64,000 nucleotides of DNA from Pseudomonas citrullilanati (GCF_030580855.1 NZ_JAUQOP010000005.1:152439-216438); one strand, 5' to 3'; shown: positions 51,334 to 62,331, counted from the stretch's first letter. The notes: generated by a model not told the origin, from the letters alone. Program-made: numbers and translations.

Positions 51334-52035
51334 ATGTCGCCAGTGATCTCCCTGGCCGTCGAAGCGGGCCTGCAAGCCGAACAGGACCTGCTCGCCAGTA
51401 TTTGCGCGGGCGATGCCGAGTTCGGCCTGCTGTTCTGGCAGCCCAGTGACCGCGCGCTGGTGATGCCGCGGCGCTTGAGTCGTCTGCCCGGGTTCGAGCA
51501 CGCCAGCACGGTATCGGCCACCCATGGCTGGCCGGTACTGTTGCGTGAAACGGGCGGTGAACCCGTGCCGCAGTCCTCGGCGACGGTCAATATCGCGCTG
51601 GTCTACGCACCGCCGCGCAGCGAAGGCGATCATGGTCGCATCGAAACGGCGTACCGGCGGTTGTGCGATCCCATCTGCCAGTTGCTGGATGAGCTGGGCG
51701 GCGTGGCTTCGCTGGGCGAGGTGGAAGGGGCGTTCTGCGACGGTCGATTCAATGTCAACCTCGACGGCCGGAAAATGGTCGGCACTGCCCAGCGCTGGCG
51801 TCAAAGCCGGGGAGGGCAGCGGCCGGTGGGCCTGGTTCACGGTGCGTTGCTGCTGGAGAACGAGCGCGAATCCATGGTCGCGGCAGTCAATCGCTTCAAT
51901 GAAGCCTGCGGCCTGGCGCAACGAGTGCGCGCCGAAAGCCATATCGCGTTGCATGAAAAATTCCCCGCGCCCCAGGCGCCGGAGCGGCTCGATGGGTTGT
52001 ACCGGGCGTTGCTGAATGCGCTGCTTGGCGGTTAG
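51334..52035 (+). CDS. Lipoate/biotin-protein ligase family protein
   Basis: 233 residues with the features of the LplA/LipB-type fold: [17 protein letters not shown] near the start, [11 protein letters not shown], and [18 protein letters not shown], where the Lys corresponds to the region that holds the acyl-adenylate. Starts six bases after trpC. Its acceptor and substrate are not established; a lipoate ligase or transferase is likely. Its stop overlaps the vfr stop tail to tail by four bases. Confidence 0.8.
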   Translation: MSPVISLAVEAGLQAEQDLLASICAGDAEFGLLFWQPSDRALVMPRRLSRLPGFEHASTVSATHGWPVLLRETGGEPVPQSSATVNIALVYAPPRSEGDHGRIETAYRRLCDPICQLLDELGGVASLGEVEGAFCDGRFNVNLDGRKMVGTAQRWRQSRGGQRPVGLVHGALLLENERESMVAAVNRFNEACGLAQRVRAESHIALHEKFPAPQAPERLDGLYRALLNALLGG

Positions 52036-52676
52036 CGCGTCCCGAACACCACCATGGTCTTGCCCTTGACGTCGACCAGGTTGCGTTCTTCCAGGTCTTT
52101 GAGCACACGACCGACCATCTCCCGCGAGCAGCCGACGATCCGGCCGATTTCCTGGCGGGTGACCTTGATCTGCATGCCGTCCGGGTGCGTCATGGCATCG
52201 GGTTGCTTGCACAGGTCCAGCAGGCAGCGGGCGACGCGTCCCGTCACGTCGAAAAAGGCCAGGTCGCCGACCTTGCGGGTCGTGTTACGCAGGCGCTGGG
52301 CAATCTGTCCGCTGAGGACGTAAAGGATGTCCGGGTCTTGCAGGGACAACTCCCGGAATTTCGCGTAGCTGATTTCCGCGACTTCACATTCGACCTTGGT
52401 CCGCACCCAGGCACTGCGCTGTTGTTCCTTGCCTGCCTGTTCGAACAACCCCAGCTCGCCGAAAAAATCCCCCGGGTTGAGGTAGGCGATGATCATTTCC
52501 CGCCCGTCGTCATCTTCGATCAGGATGGTGACCGATCCCTTGATGATGAAGAACAACGTGTCCGAACGGTCCCCGGCGCAAATGATGTTGTGCTTGGCCG
52601 GATAGCGGCGGCGCTGGCAATGCATCAAGAGCTTGTCGAGATTCTTGATCTTGAGCGTGGGAGTAATGGCAACCAT
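52032..52676 (-). CDS. vfr: cAMP-responsive transcriptional regulator Vfr
   Basis: Crp-family global regulator; in P. aeruginosa it controls virulence, type IV pili and quorum sensing. 214 residues. The cyclic-nucleotide-binding domain has FFGELGLF and the RSAWVRT segment that contacts cAMP. The helix-turn-helix is [21 protein letters not shown]. Convergent with the ligase-like gene. A GCTGGC-TTATT-GCCAGC hairpin lies in its 5' region (52745-52761). Confidence 0.95.
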   Translation of the reverse strand: MVAITPTLKIKNLDKLLMHCQRRRYPAKHNIICAGDRSDTLFFIIKGSVTILIEDDDGREMIIAYLNPGDFFGELGLFEQAGKEQQRSAWVRTKVECEVAEISYAKFRELSLQDPDILYVLSGQIAQRLRNTTRKVGDLAFFDVTGRVARCLLDLCKQPDAMTHPDGMQIKVTRQEIGRIVGCSREMVGRVLKDLEERNLVDVKGKTMVVFGTR

Positions 52677-52744
52677 GGTTGTGTCCCGAAAACTGCGCGG
52701 TATGAGGTTTGGTTTTTTTATGGGCGCGATGACAATCGCTGAAA

Positions 52745-52761
52745 GCTGGCAATAAGCCAGC
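52745..52761. repeat. Small inverted repeat in the vfr 5' region
   Basis: GCTGGC-AATAA-GCCAGC, with a third GCCAGC twelve bases further on (52769-52774). It may be a leader hairpin or an autoregulatory site; its half-sites do not match the Crp consensus TGTGA. Confidence 0.45.
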
Positions 52762-52907
52762 GAGTTGGCGCCAGCTTAACAGAGGCGTTCAAAATTGATT
52801 CGAGAATTTACTTACGCCCATAGGTATCGGCGACGTAAGGCAAAAGCAGCCACCGCGAAGGGCTGTGCTAAGCTGGCGACCCTTTTTTAGACAGTGGAGT
52901 CTTGGCG

Positions 52908-53330
52908 ATGAAGGCACGCATCCAATGGGCTGGCGAAGCCATGTTCCTCGGTGAGTCGGGCAGCGGTCACGTGGTCGTCATGGATGGCCCGCCCGATGCC
53001 GGTGGCCGCAACCTGGGTGTCCGGCCGATGGAAATGCTCCTGTTGGGCGTAGGCGGTTGCAGTAACTTCGACGTGGTCAGCATTCTCAAGAAGTCGCGCC
53101 AGGCCGTGGAGAGTTGCGAAGCGTTCCTGGAGGCGGAGCGCGCCACGGAGGATCCGAAGGTCTTTACCAAGATCCACATGCATTTCGTGGTGAAGGGGCG
53201 GGCGCTGAAGGAGGCCCAGGTCAAGCGCGCCATCGAGTTGTCTGCCGAGAAGTATTGCTCGGCCTCGATCATGCTCGGCGCCGCGGGCGTTGAAATCACC
53301 CACGATTACGAAATCATCGAGTTGGGGTGA
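52908..53330 (+). CDS. OsmC family protein
   Basis: 140 residues, YhfA/OsmC type. The two Cys expected of peroxide-reducing OsmC/Ohr proteins are present in GVGGCSNFDVV and AEKYCSASI. It could reduce organic peroxides with lipoyl donors, or act on other thiols. ATG 52908 has GGAG ten bases upstream. A TGCTAAGCT extended -10 lies about 40 bases before the start. Divergent from vfr. Confidence 0.88.
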   Translation: MKARIQWAGEAMFLGESGSGHVVVMDGPPDAGGRNLGVRPMEMLLLGVGGCSNFDVVSILKKSRQAVESCEAFLEAERATEDPKVFTKIHMHFVVKGRALKEAQVKRAIELSAEKYCSASIMLGAAGVEITHDYEIIELG

Positions 53331-53384
53331 GTCGGGGGCGCAACCTGGGCCGGCCGTCCTGCCGCTGAGGTTGGCCAGGTTCAT

Positions 53385-53414
53385 CGTGGCAAGGGAGCCA
53401 ACCCCCTCGCCACG
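53385..53414. repeat. Terminator-like inverted repeat, same family as 32813-32845
   Basis: CGTGGCAAGGG / CCCCTCGCCACG around an AGCCAAC loop, between convergent osmC-family and coq7 genes. Core similar to the copy after the DnaJ gene (shared GTGGC, CAACCCC, GCCAC). Confidence 0.75.
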
Positions 53415-53428
53415 CAACCCCTGCCTTG

Positions 53429-54076
53429 TCAGATCCGGTAAGTGCTCTTGGTCATGACCTTGGCCAGCAGGCTCATGCCGAACTTCACCGGGGCCGGGAA
53501 GCGGAAGCCACCGGCCTCGAGCGCGCTCTCGGCGTGGTGCTCTTCGTCCTTGCGCATCTGTTCCAGGATCGCGCGGGACTTCTCATCCTCGGGCGGGAGC
53601 TGGTCCAGGTGCTCATTCAGGTGCTTGCAGACCTGATGCTCGGTCGCGGCCACGAAGCCCAGGCTGACTTTGTCGCTGATCAACCCGGCCACCGCGCCAA
53701 TCCCGAATGACATGCCATAGAACAGCGGGTTCAGGACGCTGGTATGGCTGCCCAGTTGGCGAATGCGCTGTTCACACCAGACCAGATGGTCGATTTCTTC
53801 TTCGGCGGCATGCTCCATGGCCTCGCGGACCCGGGGCAACTTCGCCGTCAGCGCCTGGCCCTGGTACAGGGCCTGGGCGCAGACCTCACCGGTGTGGTTG
53901 ATGCGCATCAGGCCGGCCACGTGGCGGGTTTGCTCGTCACTGAGCTGGGCGTCCGGCTGCACGATGGCCGGCGACGGCCGATACGGTTGGCCACTGAAGG
54001 GCAGTAGCGTGCGCATCGCGGTATCGGCCTGCAGCAGCAGGCGGTCGATCGGCGAGTAGTGACGTTGGGTAGTCAT
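53429..54076 (-). CDS. coq7: 3-demethoxyubiquinol 3-hydroxylase Coq7
   Basis: Di-iron hydroxylase of the ubiquinone pathway, making 5-hydroxy intermediates. 215 residues. The iron ligands lie in [21 protein letters not shown] and [10 protein letters not shown]. It replaces UbiF in most pseudomonads. Monocistronic by appearance, 75 bases after hinT on the same strand. Confidence 0.95.
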   Translation of the reverse strand: MTTQRHYSPIDRLLLQADTAMRTLLPFSGQPYRPSPAIVQPDAQLSDEQTRHVAGLMRINHTGEVCAQALYQGQALTAKLPRVREAMEHAAEEEIDHLVWCEQRIRQLGSHTSVLNPLFYGMSFGIGAVAGLISDKVSLGFVAATEHQVCKHLNEHLDQLPPEDEKSRAILEQMRKDEEHHAESALEAGGFRFPAPVKFGMSLLAKVMTKSTYRI

Positions 54077-54151
54077 GCGTACCTCCGGGAAAAAACACAG
54101 CGGCCAGTTTAACCGAATCGGCCGCCGGGGTTTTGCGTTGGGTCAGGGGTA

Positions 54152-54490
54152 TCAACCCGGCGGCCAGTTCATCTGGCGCTGTCCCAGCACGTGCATATGA
54201 ATGTGATAGACAGTCTGTCCACCGAGTTCATTGCAGTTCATCACCACGCGGAAACCTTCCTCGCAGCCCAGCTCCAGGGCCAGGCGCTGGGCGGTGAACA
54301 GGATATGCCCGGCCAGGCCTTTGTCCGCTTCGGTCAGGTCGTTGAGGGTGCGAATGGGTTTTTTCGGAATGACCAGGAAATGCACGGGCGCCTGGGGGGC
54401 GATGTCGTGGAAGGCCAGGACCTGGTCATCCTCGTAGATGATCTTCGCCGGGATTTCCCGGTTGATGATCTTGGTAAACAGAGTATCCAC
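54152..54490 (-). CDS. hinT: HIT-family purine nucleoside phosphoramidase
   Basis: 112 residues. The histidine triad HIHMHVL is near the C-terminus and the N-terminus TLFTKIINREIPAKIIYEDD is typical of HinT. Hydrolyses AMP-lysine-like phosphoramidates; physiological substrates are uncertain. Confidence 0.93.
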   Translation of the reverse strand: MDTLFTKIINREIPAKIIYEDDQVLAFHDIAPQAPVHFLVIPKKPIRTLNDLTEADKGLAGHILFTAQRLALELGCEEGFRVVMNCNELGGQTVYHIHMHVLGQRQMNWPPG

Positions 54491-54570
54491 AGCTGTTTCT
54501 CCGTTGGGTGGGTCGAGGTCGAGTGTACTGAAGGCTCGGTCGGAGAGCCTGGGTTTTTACGTCTGGTTTA

Positions 54571-55359
54571 TCAGCGCGGGCAACAGGCCTTGTTGGTCCT
54601 GCCGGCGAGGGTGCGGACCAGCCACCGCGTGCCCAGTCGCGGCAGGGCAGCCAGCCAGCGGTTGCGCCGTCCGGGAATGATGATGGCCACGTTCTTGTCC
54701 AGTGCGCGTACGGCGTACAGCGCCACTTCTTCGGGGCTCATCAGGTGCTTGCCTTGGCTGAGTTTCTGTTCGTCCATCTGTGCCCTGGCGAAGAAGCCGG
54801 TGCGGGTCTGGCCGGGGCAGAGCACCGAGACCTTGATCGCGCATTTTTTCAGCTCGACCCGCAGGGCTTCGGAGAAGTGCAGCACGTAGGCCTTGCTGGC
54901 GTGATAGGTGCTCATCCACGGGCCAGGATGGAATGCGGCGATCGACGCGACGTTGAGGATCTGCCCGCCACCGTGCAACGCCATGCTATTGCCAACGGCG
55001 TGGCAGAGACGGGTCAGGGCGAGGATGTTGACTTCGATCAGGTCCTGTTCGGTCATCCAGTCCTGGCCCAGGAAGGGGCCGCAGGTGCCGATGCCGGCGC
55101 AATTGACCAACAAGTCGATTTGTCGCTCGCCTTCCTCCAGCTCCAGCAGAAACCCCGAAAGCCTCAAGGGTTCGCCCAGGTCGCAGGCCCGGAACAACAC
55201 CTCGACGCCGAAGCGCTGGGTCAGTTCAATTGCGATACTTTCCAGCCGATCACGCTGTCGGGCCACCAGAATCAAGTCGCGGCCGCGCCGGGCCAGCGCT
55301 TCGGCCATGGCCATGCCAATGCCGCTGGAAGCGCCAGTGATCAGTGCGTAACGGGTCAT
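54571..55359 (-). CDS. Short-chain dehydrogenase/reductase
   Basis: 262 residues, classical SDR. Cofactor motif TGASSGIGMAMA at about 8-19, NCAGIG, and catalytic Ser in NVASIAAF with Tyr/Lys in YHASKAYV. The C-terminal 50 residues are basic and may contact the membrane. ATG 55359 has GGAG seven bases before it; a second ATG lies 12 bases upstream. Substrate unknown. Confidence 0.9.
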   Translation of the reverse strand: MTRYALITGASSGIGMAMAEALARRGRDLILVARQRDRLESIAIELTQRFGVEVLFRACDLGEPLRLSGFLLELEEGERQIDLLVNCAGIGTCGPFLGQDWMTEQDLIEVNILALTRLCHAVGNSMALHGGGQILNVASIAAFHPGPWMSTYHASKAYVLHFSEALRVELKKCAIKVSVLCPGQTRTGFFARAQMDEQKLSQGKHLMSPEEVALYAVRALDKNVAIIIPGRRNRWLAALPRLGTRWLVRTLAGRTNKACCPR

Positions 55360-55421
55360 GCAGTTCTCCATCGCAACAGTCCGCCGCCAGTGGACTGGGC
55401 TGTCACCGGTACGCAGCGCGC

Positions 55422-56390
55422 TTATTGTTCCTCTTGTTCCTCTTCATAGTCTACAGAAGGTGAGGCGGGCTCGGCTGCCTCGACAGCGGGTTCGGCGCTG
55501 GTATCGTCGCCCGACTCACTGCTTTCGTAGCTGCTCAGGGAGCTGCTTTCGTAGTCCTGGGTAATGCTGCTGAAGGCCCCGGCCACCGCGCCGACGATCA
55601 TCAGGACAATCAGGACGACCCATAGCCAGGAAAGGACCTTGACCGCGGTGCTGTTGGGCGGTGGCGGTGGGCCGTAGCGGTTGGGGCCGTCATTGCCAGG
55701 CGCGCAGATGAGCACGAGCGGGAAGACGCTGCCTACGAACGGCACCAGGTTGAGTAGCCACAGCCAGCCGGACCAGCCAAGGTCATGCAGGCGCTGGACG
55801 CTGAACTGGATGCTCACGAAGGCGAAGCCGAGGAAGACGACACCGCCCACCAAGCCGCCGACGATCATCGCCGCCAGCGAATTCGAGTCGAGGAGCCATG
55901 ACAGGCTGTACCAGAAGGCGATGCCGATGATGGGCAGCATCGCCAGCGTCAGGACCATGGTCCAGGCCAGGTAGCGCAGGCGCCCGATACGGCCTTCGAA
56001 GCTGAAGGGCTTGAGGGTGCTGTAGGTGGCGAGGCGCTCGCCCACCTCGGCTCGCGGGGGTGCATAAGGGGAGACAGGGTCGAGGATTGATTCAGGGTGG
56101 CGGCCGGTGGTTTGCTGAGGCGCCTCTTGCACTTCGCCAAGGTCCAGCTGGAGGGCCGGCTCCGCTTCGATCCGGGCATCGATCCCGCTCTTGTTGAGCG
56201 CTTCCAGGTATTTCTGCGCTTCGCCTTGGGACAGGTTGCTTTTCAGCGCGACCTTGCGGCCACTGAACAGCCGCTCGATGGCGCTGACATCGCTCTTGAA
56301 CAACTCGGCGAGGTTGAGTTTGGCAGTGGTGGTATCGACGCCCGGCAGCAGGGCTCCGTCGAATACGATGTTGAAACGGGTTTCACTCAT
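55422..56390 (-). CDS. DUF805 membrane protein with N-terminal cytoplasmic domain
   Basis: 322 residues from ATG 56390 (AAGGA upstream; another ATG nine bases earlier). The N-terminal 80 residues form a compact domain with FKSDVSAIERLFSGRKVALK and EAQKYLEALNKSGIDARIE, seen beside DUF805 in related bacteria. The membrane part (about 130-275) has four or five helices, with FEGRIGRLRYLAW and VQRLHDLGWSGWLWLL marking DUF805. The tail is very acidic and rich in Ser/Glu. Function unknown. Confidence 0.82.
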   Translation of the reverse strand: MSETRFNIVFDGALLPGVDTTTAKLNLAELFKSDVSAIERLFSGRKVALKSNLSQGEAQKYLEALNKSGIDARIEAEPALQLDLGEVQEAPQQTTGRHPESILDPVSPYAPPRAEVGERLATYSTLKPFSFEGRIGRLRYLAWTMVLTLAMLPIIGIAFWYSLSWLLDSNSLAAMIVGGLVGGVVFLGFAFVSIQFSVQRLHDLGWSGWLWLLNLVPFVGSVFPLVLICAPGNDGPNRYGPPPPPNSTAVKVLSWLWVVLIVLMIVGAVAGAFSSITQDYESSSLSSYESSESGDDTSAEPAVEAAEPASPSVDYEEEQEEQ

Positions 56391-56444
56391 GCCCGGCATC
56401 CTTGTCTCTAAATGGTTATGCAGCTGTTTTTGATCGTCGTCGGT

Positions 56445-57413
56445 TCAGCGTGGCCATTGCCCGCCGAGCCGCGCTGCCAGGCCGTGGGCCTGGCGATATT
56501 CGTTTTCCAGACGTGCCACCAACTCATCGACGCTGGGTAGATCATGGATCTCCCCCACGCCCTGGCCGGCGGACCACACGGTCTTCCAGGCCTTGGCTTC
56601 ATCGTTGAGCGGCTTGAGCTTGGCGCCAAAGTCGACGTCGCCTTTGCCCTGCAGGGCGGCGAGGTCGAAACCGGCGTTTTCCAGGCTCTGGCGCATGAAG
56701 CTGGCCGGCACCCCGGACACTGCAGGAGTATGCACGATGTCTGCGGCTCGGGATGTGAGCAACATCTCTTTATAGGCGTCAGGCGCATGGCTTTCGCGGG
56801 TACCGATAAAGCGCGTCCCGAAGTAGGCCAGGTCGGCACCGAGTATTTGCGCAGCGAGAATCTGATGGCCGTGGTTCAGACAGCCCGCCAGCAGCAAGGT
56901 TTTGTCGAAGAACTGCCGGATCTCGGCAACCAGCGAAAAGGGGCTCCAGGTCCCGGCATGTCCCCCGGCGCCGGCCGCGACGGCGATCAGGCCATCGACG
57001 CCGGCTTCGGCTGCTTTCTCGGCATGACGTCGCGTGGTGACGTCGTGGAACACCAGGCCGCCATAGCCGTGCACGGCGTCCACCAGTTCCTTCACCGCGC
57101 CCAGGCTGGTGATGACGATCGGCACCTTGTGTTCGATGCAGATCGCCAGGTCGGCCTGAAGACGCGGATTGCTGTGATGAACGATCAGGTTGACGGCATA
57201 GGGCGCGGGATTCTCCAGGGTCGCCAAGCCCGCTTCGATTTCCTCCAGCCAGGCCTTGAAACCGCTGCTTTCGCGCTGGTTCAGCGCCGGAAAGCTGCCG
57301 ACGATTCCGTTTCGACAACAGGCCAGGACCAGCTGTGGATTGGAAATCAGGAACATCGGTGCCGCCACGGCGGGCAGGCGCAGGCGTTGTTCGAGCAGAG
57401 CGGGCAGCGACAT
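56445..57413 (-). CDS. Nitronate monooxygenase family protein
   Basis: 322 residues, FMN-dependent TIM barrel. PAVAAPMFLISNPQLVLAC at the start, AVAAGAGGHAG (phosphate-binding), and GADLAYFGTRFIGTRES. These match the nitronate monooxygenase/2-nitropropane dioxygenase family; members also include enoyl-ACP reductases (FabK-like). Physiological substrate unclear. Followed by a hemJ gene upstream on the same strand. Confidence 0.87.
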   Translation of the reverse strand: MSLPALLEQRLRLPAVAAPMFLISNPQLVLACCRNGIVGSFPALNQRESSGFKAWLEEIEAGLATLENPAPYAVNLIVHHSNPRLQADLAICIEHKVPIVITSLGAVKELVDAVHGYGGLVFHDVTTRRHAEKAAEAGVDGLIAVAAGAGGHAGTWSPFSLVAEIRQFFDKTLLLAGCLNHGHQILAAQILGADLAYFGTRFIGTRESHAPDAYKEMLLTSRAADIVHTPAVSGVPASFMRQSLENAGFDLAALQGKGDVDFGAKLKPLNDEAKAWKTVWSAGQGVGEIHDLPSVDELVARLENEYRQAHGLAARLGGQWPR

Positions 57414-57449
57414 GGAGATACCCCGGATTAAAGTTGCGTCGATTGAAAG

Positions 57450-57881
57450 TCAGAACGGGCGAACCACGACCAGAATGACAATAGCCAGCAATATCACAAC
57501 CGGTACTTCATTGAACCAGCGATAAAAGACATGGCTGCGGGTGTTCTCGCCACGGGCGAAGCGTTTCACCTGGGCGCCGCACATGTGGTGATAGCCGATC
57601 AGCAACACCACCAGCGTCAGCTTGGCGTGCATCCAGCCACCCTGGGTGAAGTACGCGCCAGCGTTCAGGCTCAGCAGCCCGATACCGAACACCAGGGTGG
57701 CGATCATCGCCGGGCCCATGATGCCGCGATACAACTTGCGTTCCATCACGCTGAAGCGCTCTTGGCTGACGCTGTCCTCGCTTTGGGCGTGATAGACGAA
57801 CAGGCGGGGCAGGTAGAACAGCCCCGCGAACCAGCAGACCATGCTGACGATGTGAAGTGCCTTGAGCCACAGATAGAGCAT
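57450..57881 (-). CDS. hemJ: Protoporphyrinogen IX oxidase HemJ
   Basis: 143 residues, four transmembrane helices. WLKALHIVSMVCWFAGLFYLPRL carries the conserved His near the N-terminus, and KLYRGIMGPAM and Lys in HAKL follow. It performs the penultimate haem step in bacteria lacking HemG/HemY. Divergent from argC. Confidence 0.92.
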   Translation of the reverse strand: MLYLWLKALHIVSMVCWFAGLFYLPRLFVYHAQSEDSVSQERFSVMERKLYRGIMGPAMIATLVFGIGLLSLNAGAYFTQGGWMHAKLTLVVLLIGYHHMCGAQVKRFARGENTRSHVFYRWFNEVPVVILLAIVILVVVRPF

Positions 57882-58015
57882 TTTGAGTCATTCCCAGATT
57901 CACGGTAGCCCGATAGTAGAGGTTAGAGCCGCCACACGTCACCTTGGCGGTTGTCGCCGGGTCGCGCGACCCCTATCATCGACGGCTTTCCAGTGGGTTC
58001 GTTGAGGGCAGGTTT

Positions 58016-59050
58016 ATGGTCAAGGTCGGTATCGTCGGCGGCACGGGTTACACCGGTGTCGAACTGCTGCGTCTGTTGGCACAGCATCCGCAAGCTGAGG
58101 TAGTGGTCATTACCTCGCGATCCGAGGCTGGCCTGGCCGTTGCCGACCTGTATCCGAACCTGCGAGGCCACTACGACGGCCTGGCCTTCAGCGTTCCAGA
58201 CATCAATACCCTCGGTGCCTGCGACGTGGTGTTCTTCGCCACGCCCCACGGTGTCGCCCATGCCCTGGCCGGTGAGCTGCTGGCCGCCGGCACCAAGGTC
58301 ATCGACCTGTCAGCGGACTTCCGCCTGCAGGACGCGCACGAGTGGGCCAAATGGTATGGCCAGCCCCACGGCGCGCCGGAATTGCTCGACGAAGCCGTCT
58401 ATGGGCTGCCGGAAGTCAACCGCGAGAAAATCCGCCAGGCACGCCTGATCGCCGTGCCGGGCTGCTACCCAACGGCAACGCAACTGGGCTTCCTGCCGCT
58501 GCTCGAGGCGGGGCTGGCCGATGCCTCGCGGTTGATCGCCGACTGCAAATCCGGTGTCAGCGGTGCCGGACGTGGTGCCAGCGTCGGCTCGCTGTACTCC
58601 GAGACTTCGGAAAGCATGAAGGCCTATGCCGTCAAGGGCCACCGTCATCTGCCGGAAATCCGCCAGGGCTTGCGCCGCGCCGCGGGCAAGGACGTTGGCC
58701 TGACCTTCGTCCCGCACCTGACGCCAATGATTCGCGGCATCCACTCCACGCTCTACGCAACCGTCGTGGACCGTTCGGTGGACCTGCAGGCGTTGTTCGA
58801 AAAGCGTTATGCCAATGAACCGTTCGTGGATGTGATGCCGGCTGGCAGTCATCCGGAAACCCGCAGCGTGCGTGGTGCGAACGTTTGCCGGATCGCCGTG
58901 CATCGTCCGCAGGAAGGTGACCTGGTGGTGGTATTGTCGGTCATCGATAACCTGGTCAAGGGTGCGTCGGGCCAGGCGGTGCAGAACATGAACATCCTGT
59001 TCGGGCTGGATGAGCGCCTGGGCCTGTCCCATGCGGGGATGCTGCCCTGA
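58016..59050 (+). CDS. argC: N-acetyl-gamma-glutamyl-phosphate reductase
   Basis: Third step of arginine synthesis. 344 residues. NADP-binding [17 protein letters not shown] at the start and active-site Cys150 in [13 protein letters not shown] chose ATG 58016 because the family begins [14 protein letters not shown]; the upstream extension is not conserved. Confidence 0.97.
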   Translation: MVKVGIVGGTGYTGVELLRLLAQHPQAEVVVITSRSEAGLAVADLYPNLRGHYDGLAFSVPDINTLGACDVVFFATPHGVAHALAGELLAAGTKVIDLSADFRLQDAHEWAKWYGQPHGAPELLDEAVYGLPEVNREKIRQARLIAVPGCYPTATQLGFLPLLEAGLADASRLIADCKSGVSGAGRGASVGSLYSETSESMKAYAVKGHRHLPEIRQGLRRAAGKDVGLTFVPHLTPMIRGIHSTLYATVVDRSVDLQALFEKRYANEPFVDVMPAGSHPETRSVRGANVCRIAVHRPQEGDLVVVLSVIDNLVKGASGQAVQNMNILFGLDERLGLSHAGMLP

Positions 59051-59192
59051 CAGCGATCAGACAGCGGCAGGCCTCTGGCTATATACCTGGAGCTTGCTGC
59101 CGCGCGTCTAATAGTTGACCGATTTGGTAGGAGAAGCGGATAATGCCCGCCATCACGCATTATGGCGGCGTAAACGCCGGGAGATATTCAGC

Positions 59193-59543
59193 ATGAGCGT
59201 CGAAACCTTCACCCCCACGGCTTTGCAATTTACCCACGGTGCTGCGCACAAGGTGAAGAGCCTGGTCGATGAAGAGGGCAATGATCGTTTGAAGCTGCGC
59301 GTATTTGTTACGGGCGGCGGTTGTTCCGGTTTCCAGTACGGTTTCACTTTCGATGAGGAAGTGGCCGAGGACGACACCATTGTCGAGCGTGAAGGGGTCA
59401 GCCTAGTGGTCGACCCGATGAGCTTCCAGTACCTGGCGGGTGCCGAGGTGGATTACCAGGAAGGTCTGGAAGGTTCGCGTTTCGTGATCAAGAACCCCAA
59501 CGCCACCACGACCTGTGGCTGCGGTTCTTCATTCTCGATCTGA
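59193..59543 (+). CDS. erpA: Iron-sulfur cluster insertion protein ErpA
   Basis: A-type carrier that delivers Fe-S clusters, for example to IspG/IspH. 116 residues. Cluster-binding Cys44 ([11 protein letters not shown]), Cys108 and Cys110 (TTCGCGSSF) are all present. ATG 59193 is preceded by GGGAGA. Ends at a strong two-way terminator. Confidence 0.97.
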   Translation: MSVETFTPTALQFTHGAAHKVKSLVDEEGNDRLKLRVFVTGGGCSGFQYGFTFDEEVAEDDTIVEREGVSLVVDPMSFQYLAGAEVDYQEGLEGSRFVIKNPNATTTCGCGSSFSI

Positions 59544-59554
59544 TCGCTTCAAGA

Positions 59555-59590
59555 AAAACGCCGCAGTGCCTCACGGCCCTGCGGCGTTTT
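59555..59590. terminator. Bidirectional terminator between erpA and anmK
   Basis: AAAACGCCGCAG / CTGCGGCGTTTT with a 12-base loop, flanked by A and T runs, between convergent genes. Confidence 0.93.
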
Positions 59591-59610
59591 GTTGTCCGGG
59601 ATTCGTAGGA

Positions 59611-60705
<1,095 letters not shown>

Positions 60706-62121
60706 CTAGCGCTTGCTCGAGGCGAGCATGGTGGCTTTCTCTTGATCCATGCGGGCCATCAGCGGCTGGCTTTGCGCCAGGAAGCGCGCGCGCTCGGACT
60801 TGGCAATCGGATCGGCCATTGGCAGTTTCTGCCCAAGCGGATCGACATGGACGCCGTTGACCTGGAACTCATAGTGCAAGTGCGGTCCGGTGGACAAGCC
60901 GGTGGTTCCGATATAGCCGATGACCTGGCCTTGCTTGACGGTGCCGCCAGTTTTCACGCCTTTGGCAAAACCTTGCATGTGGCCATACAGCGTCCGGTAG
61001 GTGTTGCCGTGCTGGATGATCACGGTGTTGCCGTAGCCACCGCGACGTCCGGCCAGCAGGACCTTGCCGTCGCCTGCCGCCTTGATCGGGGTGCCCCGTG
61101 GCGCGGCGTAGTCAACGCCTTTGTGAGCGCGAATCTTGTTCAGGATCGGGTGCTTGCGGCCTGCGGAGAACTTGGAGCTGATGCGGGCGAAATCAACCGG
61201 CGTACGGATGAATGCCTTGCGCATGCTGTTGCCGTCGGCCGTGTAGTAGCTGCTGTTGCCCTGCTTGTTGGTGTAGCGCACCGCGGTGTACGTCTTGCCA
61301 CGGTTGGTGAAGCGCGCGGACAGGATCGGGCCGTTGCCGACGCTTTTGCCGTTGACTACTTTCTGCTCGTAGATGACGTCGAACTCATCGCCCTGGCGAA
61401 TATCCTGGGCGAAGTCGATGTCGTAGCCAAATACGTTGGCCATATCCATGGTCAGGCTATGGGACAGGCCGGCACGGGCGGCCGACTGCGACAATGAACT
61501 GTTGATCACGCCATGGACGTACGCCGAGCGGACGGTGGGCTTGGCGATGACGCGGTTGAATACATAGCCCTTGTCATTCTTGGTCAGGGTAATGCTTTCC
61601 AGGTCGCTCAACTTGGTGTGCAAGTTGTTCAGTTGGCCGTCTGGATTGAGTTCGAATTCGAGTTTCTGGCCGCGCTGCAGTTGAGTGAACTGCTTGGCTT
61701 GCTTGTCGCTGGCCAGGATTTCGTGGACCGAGGTCGAAGGCAGGCCCACCTTTTCAAACAGCGTGGAGAGGGTGTCGCCCTTGGCGACAATCACTTCGCG
61801 GTGATCCGGTCCTTTCTTTTCCTCGACAGCGGGCGCAGCGGCCTGGGCGGTCTCGGGAGCGTCGTCGGCGCTGTTTTCAATCTGCGCAAAAGGGGAGACG
61901 ACCGGTTCGTTTGTGGCTTGGACGGCTTCGGCAGCGTCTTGTTCTTGTGTCAGTTGTTCAGCAGGGCTTTCCAGTTCAAGGCTCAGTGTCGTCTTTTTGG
62001 CTTCCACGTCACTGGAGGGGAATACCAGGAGCGCCAGGCTAAGAAGGGCGGCGATACCACTTGCGGCAAGCAGGTGGGTCTTCGGGTAAAGCGGTGGCGC
62101 TTTAGACGGTTCGGTGGTCAT
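60706..62121 (-). CDS. M23 family peptidoglycan endopeptidase (MepM-like)
   Basis: 471 residues from ATG 62121. One N-terminal anchor helix (about 17-35), an Ala/Glu-rich linker, a LysM-like/opacity-A region (IVAKGDTLSTLFEKVGL), and a C-terminal M23 zinc peptidase with HKGVDYAAPRGTPI and HLHYEFQV, which contain the metal His and Asp. Cleaves peptide cross-links during growth. Pairing with anmK links hydrolysis to recycling. Confidence 0.92.
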   Translation of the reverse strand: MTTEPSKAPPLYPKTHLLAASGIAALLSLALLVFPSSDVEAKKTTLSLELESPAEQLTQEQDAAEAVQATNEPVVSPFAQIENSADDAPETAQAAAPAVEEKKGPDHREVIVAKGDTLSTLFEKVGLPSTSVHEILASDKQAKQFTQLQRGQKLEFELNPDGQLNNLHTKLSDLESITLTKNDKGYVFNRVIAKPTVRSAYVHGVINSSLSQSAARAGLSHSLTMDMANVFGYDIDFAQDIRQGDEFDVIYEQKVVNGKSVGNGPILSARFTNRGKTYTAVRYTNKQGNSSYYTADGNSMRKAFIRTPVDFARISSKFSAGRKHPILNKIRAHKGVDYAAPRGTPIKAAGDGKVLLAGRRGGYGNTVIIQHGNTYRTLYGHMQGFAKGVKTGGTVKQGQVIGYIGTTGLSTGPHLHYEFQVNGVHVDPLGQKLPMADPIAKSERARFLAQSQPLMARMDQEKATMLASSKR

Positions 62122-62137
62122 AGGTAATTTGACTTTT

Positions 62138-62163
62138 GAAAAGATGAATTGGAAAAGATGAAT
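62138..62163. repeat. Tandem repeat GAAAAGATGAAT in the peptidase leader
   Basis: GAAAAGATGAAT occurs at 62138-62149 and 62152-62163 (14-base period), and GATGAA continues at 62169-62180. The surrounding 62120-62210 is strikingly AT-rich for this genome and includes TATAAAATATAA, probably the peptidase promoter. Confidence 0.6.
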
Positions 62164-62331
62164 GACATGATGAAGATGAAATAACTGTATAAAATATAAC
62201 CATATCCCCTGCGAAGCAAGCCCGCGGACGCTCTGTTCGTGGAATGGCGTCCGTGCGCCGGGCAAGCCTTGTATTTGGTACGCGATCTTGTATGGTTGGG
62301 GCCCTTTGAATCTGAGCCTTGCGGGTCTGTT

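Noticed and set aside
54533..54551. Hairpin AGGCTC/GAGCCT followed by TTTTT on the plus strand
   Set aside because: It looks like a plus-strand terminator, but no plus-strand gene ends there and both neighbours are on the minus strand.
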